A DNA stretch of 64,000 bases from assembly GCF_018143015.1 (NCBI RefSeq), contig NC_054746.1, positions 36,116,830 through 36,180,829 on the forward strand, given 5' to 3'. Source of the stretch: Lytechinus variegatus. Its lineage: Eukaryota; Echinodermata; Echinoidea; Temnopleuroida; Toxopneustidae. The position numbers and the translations under genes were made by a program. Each line of letters opens with the position of its first letter. Within the stretch, counting starts at the first letter, position 1. Below the pieces are notes generated by a model. It ran no database searches. It saw nothing but the letters and a program-made list of their open reading frames with translations, and had not been told where the DNA came from. Below are positions 61,301-64,000 of this stretch, in pieces.

Positions 61301-62910
61301 CAACTGGGTATAAGGTGAATTGGTGAGTGGAAGAATCGGCAACTAGACCATGTGGATGGTAGACCAAATGATAGTAGATGAGTTGGTAATTGGACAAATT
61401 GGCATTAAACCAATTGAAAGTAAACCATCGTATTGAAGTCCAAAGTTTGAGACAATTTACCTATTGTAGCAAACTCCATTTTAGTCTGCATTTTTAGTTT
61501 ACCCATTTTTACAGCACAAACACTTATAGCACTCATTGTTATTAATGACCACTCAATGTCAGTTTTATCTGTTAGGTGTTAAAAGTAATGGAATTTTAAA
61601 CAGAAATACCTTATTTAGTTTGTGCTTTCTGTTTTCAAATTGGAAATGTGGTCTAGGGCCTACTTTACATGCTACTGCAAATATTTGCCTCATGAGTAAA
61701 ATTTGAACAAAGAGCGTCATTTCATTTTGTATTGTTTGTTTCTATCTATCTCTATGTCAATGCATCAGTTTTTTTCTCTCTCTATCTGTCTGTCTTTCTC
61801 CCAATCTCTCTCATATACATTTCCAAATGAATCTAGTTTGAATGAATGGATGTTTAAATGAATTAAAAAAAATCAAACTAATCAATCATTATGAAAACTC
61901 TTTTCCACCATTAGTCAGTCTTTCACTTTTAAACCATGAATCAAGAGGTTATCAGTGATTTTATTGGAAAAAATTTACTTTCTTCCATTCTAGGCAAGGA
62001 GACATGCTGAATCATTAGACAATGCAATTTGGACAAATCAGTTTGACAACACTGCCAATAGACAAGCACATGTAGAAACGACTGGACCAGAAATATGGGA
62101 ACAGACTAGTAAGATGGTTTTTAAGCTATTATTGTTTATTTTTATGAATATAGAGAGAAAATTAGTGTGCTTTCAACTAGGTTGGTGTTTTTTTGCTACA
62201 TTTAAATGAAATGACATATAAATATTATTATCATATTATATTCAGCTAGGTTGCTCTTTTTAGCTGAAGTTAAAGAAATGTCATACAAATTAAACAGTAT
62301 ATCATATTATTTCATTAAGTAATTAAAGATACAGCTGTACATCTTCATACAGGCAAGTCCAAAATGCATTATATGAATTAGATAACAAGTGTCTGTTTTC
62401 AATTTTTTTTGTGAGATATTGGAATCCATCTGGGTCTATATTCCAACCTTTTAAGTTTCTTCTTTTTTTTTGTATATCTAATAGTACAACCTAATTTACC
62501 TAGCCTATCATTAATTTAATAGGCATGCATTTATTGGGAATGTGAAGGCTTTAAGATGAGAAAATGCCTCCCTATCACTTAGAATGTGTAAATATTTTAT
62601 ACCTAGAATTGATTATGCCATGCAAAATGTTTCTGTTAATCAAGATGATAATGATAGCTGGATTGACATAGCGTGCTTTGCCAGATGATACAAAGCACAA
62701 TTTTTATCACTGTACCCCTGCTTTACTTGAGCTAGCACTCATGATAACCAGAATTACCACCAATCAGTTGGAAGCTTAGAGGACTATATAAAATATTAAT
62801 CATGCATTGATATTCTTATGTTAATAATGTTGCTTTGATGTTTTTTTCATTCATAGATGGAAAGGTTAATGCTATTACCTTTGGCACTGGAACAGGTGGC
62901 ACTTTAGCAG
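58344..62910 (+). CDS. Gene C: cysteine synthase / PLP-dependent beta-replacement enzyme, 5' part (first 7 exons, 215+ aa)
   Basis: Fold-type II PLP enzyme of the cysteine synthase / cystathionine beta-synthase family; cysteine synthases make cysteine from an activated serine and sulfide. Exons: 58344-58433, 59389-59423, 59738-59874, 60167-60217, 60736-60899, 61994-62108, 62857-62910. All are GT-AG and in frame; the last ends with a split Gly codon, so the gene continues beyond 64000. Residues 1-30 are basic and hydrophobic ([14 protein letters not shown]...) with no acids until D20, like a mitochondrial leader (inference). Then come TPLIRLNKV (43-51), GGGSVKDR with Schiff-base lysine K73, the substrate loop TAGNTG (100-105), [24 protein letters not shown] and the phosphate loop GTGTGGT (207-213). 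There is no CBS-type haem region. The motif style ([21 protein letters not shown]) resembles bacterial and fungal cysteine synthases more than mammalian CBS. The Met at 58344 is favoured because its exon ends at a good donor (AAT/GTGAGT) in phase. Confidence 0.88.
60520..60640 (+). repeat. Degenerate tetranucleotide repeat (CTTA/CTCA/CTGA) in gene C intron 4
   Basis: Repeats such as ACTTACTTACTGACTGACTT and CACTCACTAACTCACTCA occupy about 120 bp. Confidence 0.75.
61058..61424. mobile_element. Foldback element built of GGTCTAAT-type repeats, in gene C intron 5
   Basis: TTGCCAACTCATCTACTCAT, ACATGGTCTACCTTCATTTA, AACAACCATTTGGTC and, on the right, TAGACCATGTGGATGGTAGA match the gene B intron 5 element in order and orientation. 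Arms of GTCTAAT / ATTGGAC units make it self-complementary. Confidence 0.65.
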
Positions 62911-62930
62911 GTGAGAAACTCTTATACCAC

Positions 62931-63300
62931 TTTCATACTGACAAGCTGAAGTGGTGTAACTCCACTTTGGAGGGCAGTATGAAAATTCTAGGATTATTTT
63001 GATCTGGATTCAAACCGGAGTACTCAACCCACTTCGAGAAGAGGGTTACATAGGGAGTTAGTCCGAACCGGAAGTGCGGTAGCGCATATCTCACACACAA
63101 TTTCATTCATTTCCGCATGGGAAAGATTCCTCGCGCCGCACATATGGCGCGAATTCGCTTGGAAACCACAGAAACGACTGCGGATACACCACTGAGGAGC
63201 TTGCCAATTAGAAAGGGGTGTAATGTCGGTCCGCAGCACAAGCGCATCAATTCAATCTGGAGTTACTCTGGAGTAACTCCACTTCACCTTCGGTATGAAA
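62931..63300. mobile_element. MITE with CpG-rich core in gene C intron 7
   Basis: TTTCATAC (62931) and GTATGAAA (ending 63300) are followed inward by GCTGAAGTGGTGTAACTCCA on the left and TGGAGTAACTCCACTTCACC on the right. The core (about 63055-63240) is notably richer in G, C and CpG than its surroundings. No coding gene is seen in it. Confidence 0.55.
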
Positions 63301-63613
63301 ACCGCATTAGATAATAATATTGATAATGAGGTTTTTACTACTACTGCTGCTACTACTATTACTTATACTAATACTACAACTACTAATTCTGCTACCACTG
63401 TAGTAGTAGAACTTCTACTTCTATGTCTACTACGTCTTATAATGATGATATTGATAATAATAATCATAATTTAACTGGAAGGTGATAAATTGCCCTTTTC
63501 ATGGGTTTTGATAAATGAATATTTTCTTTTCAAGGCAATCAAGTGTATCAAATTATGTGTCTGATCATATATTAAGTGTACAGGTAAAATAATTTTCAGT
63601 TTTCTGACTATAT

Positions 63614-64000
63614 CCCCGGGGGGGCCACTTCCATTCACGAGTGGATACCATGCGCGACCATGGGGTCTCGAAAAGCACCCTTAACACGTAATTTCCATAT
63701 TCTGAAAATGCACCCCTTAACAAGTATTGGGTTGTCAAACCCTACCCTTAACAAGTATTGGAAACAAAACGATAATCTTGGAAAATATTCCCTGAAATGA
63801 ACCCCTAAACAAGTACGGGAATGTTTTATTGTTACGGGTCCTTCGGTCGTCGGCTTTACCTTGTTTGGTTTAGTACGACCCCACCTTCTACACCTCTCGC
63901 AAATCGGACTCTAAACACGAAGTGTTGGGGAAAAATGGACATCCTTCATAAAACATTTTAATTTTGTTTTATCATCCCCGCAAATTCGACCCTAAACACG
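63614..64000. repeat. Interspersed repeat cut by the window end
   Basis: It starts CCCCGGGGGGGCCACTTCC and contains short variants of the same phrase (CCCTTAACACGTAATT, CCCCTTAACAAGTATTGG, CCCTTAACAAGTATTGG, CCCTAAACAAGTACGGG, CCCTAAACACG). The recurring phrase shows a repeat rather than exons. No gene C exon was recognised here. Confidence 0.55.

Noticed and set aside
1..64000. CRISPR arrays, operons, phage or plasmid features
   Set aside because: The direct repeats seen are microsatellites, tandem arrays or eukaryotic mobile elements; genes are spliced, so the window is eukaryotic.

Overview
This is an AT-rich, intron-rich animal genome window. It is dominated by short interspersed repeats, foldback and MITE-like DNA elements, microsatellites and homopolymer runs. 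There are no bacterial-style operons, and long ORFs are absent because genes are split into small exons. The gene content (SLC51A/OSTalpha-type transporters beside a spliced cysteine-synthase-type enzyme) and the repeat style (tRNA-headed SINEs, palindromic elements, repeats starting CAGTGGCGTA) suggest a marine invertebrate deuterostome. An echinoid is most likely, but that is inference and no search was run.

Three spliced genes can be reconstructed. Gene A (minus strand, 25694 to 19491) and gene B (minus strand, 51836 to 43843) are head-to-tail paralogues of organic solute transporter alpha. Each has seven coding exons, and all six intron phases agree (1,0,2,2,0,1). Both have a conserved seven-membrane-segment core and long, different cytoplasmic tails. 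Both start codons sit just inside an exon with a clean splice acceptor upstream, so each has at least one 5'UTR exon that I could not place. Gene C (plus strand, 58344 to beyond the window) is the 5' part of a PLP-dependent cysteine synthase / beta-replacement enzyme. Seven exons encode 215 residues with the Schiff-base lysine, the substrate loop and the phosphate-binding loop. Its remaining exons lie past 64000.

Layout: 1-19.4 kb, no recognisable gene; two DNA-element insertions or palindromes, a CpG-rich possible regulatory block (about 1.8-2.06 kb), a six-unit roughly 100-bp tandem repeat (15.3-15.85 kb) and a long polypyrimidine tract (16.08-16.95 kb). 19.5-25.7 kb, gene A with an inserted SINE in intron 1. 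25.7-43.8 kb, intergenic; two adjacent hairpin elements, a large palindrome, an 8-bp-TSD hAT-like element, a TTAA-flanked element, a (CAY)n microsatellite and a second SINE. 43.8-51.85 kb, gene B with several elements in its introns. 51.9-58.3 kb, intergenic; a tRNA-like sequence and a possible LINE tail. 58.3-64 kb, gene C with a foldback element in intron 5 and a MITE in intron 7.

Genes A and B probably do related membrane-transport jobs, normally with an OSTbeta partner that is not visible here. Gene C has no evident functional tie to them. The most noteworthy points are the tRNA-like sequence that appears to supply the last codons and stop of gene A, an animal cysteine synthase with a possible mitochondrial leader, and homologous foldback elements in introns of unrelated genes.
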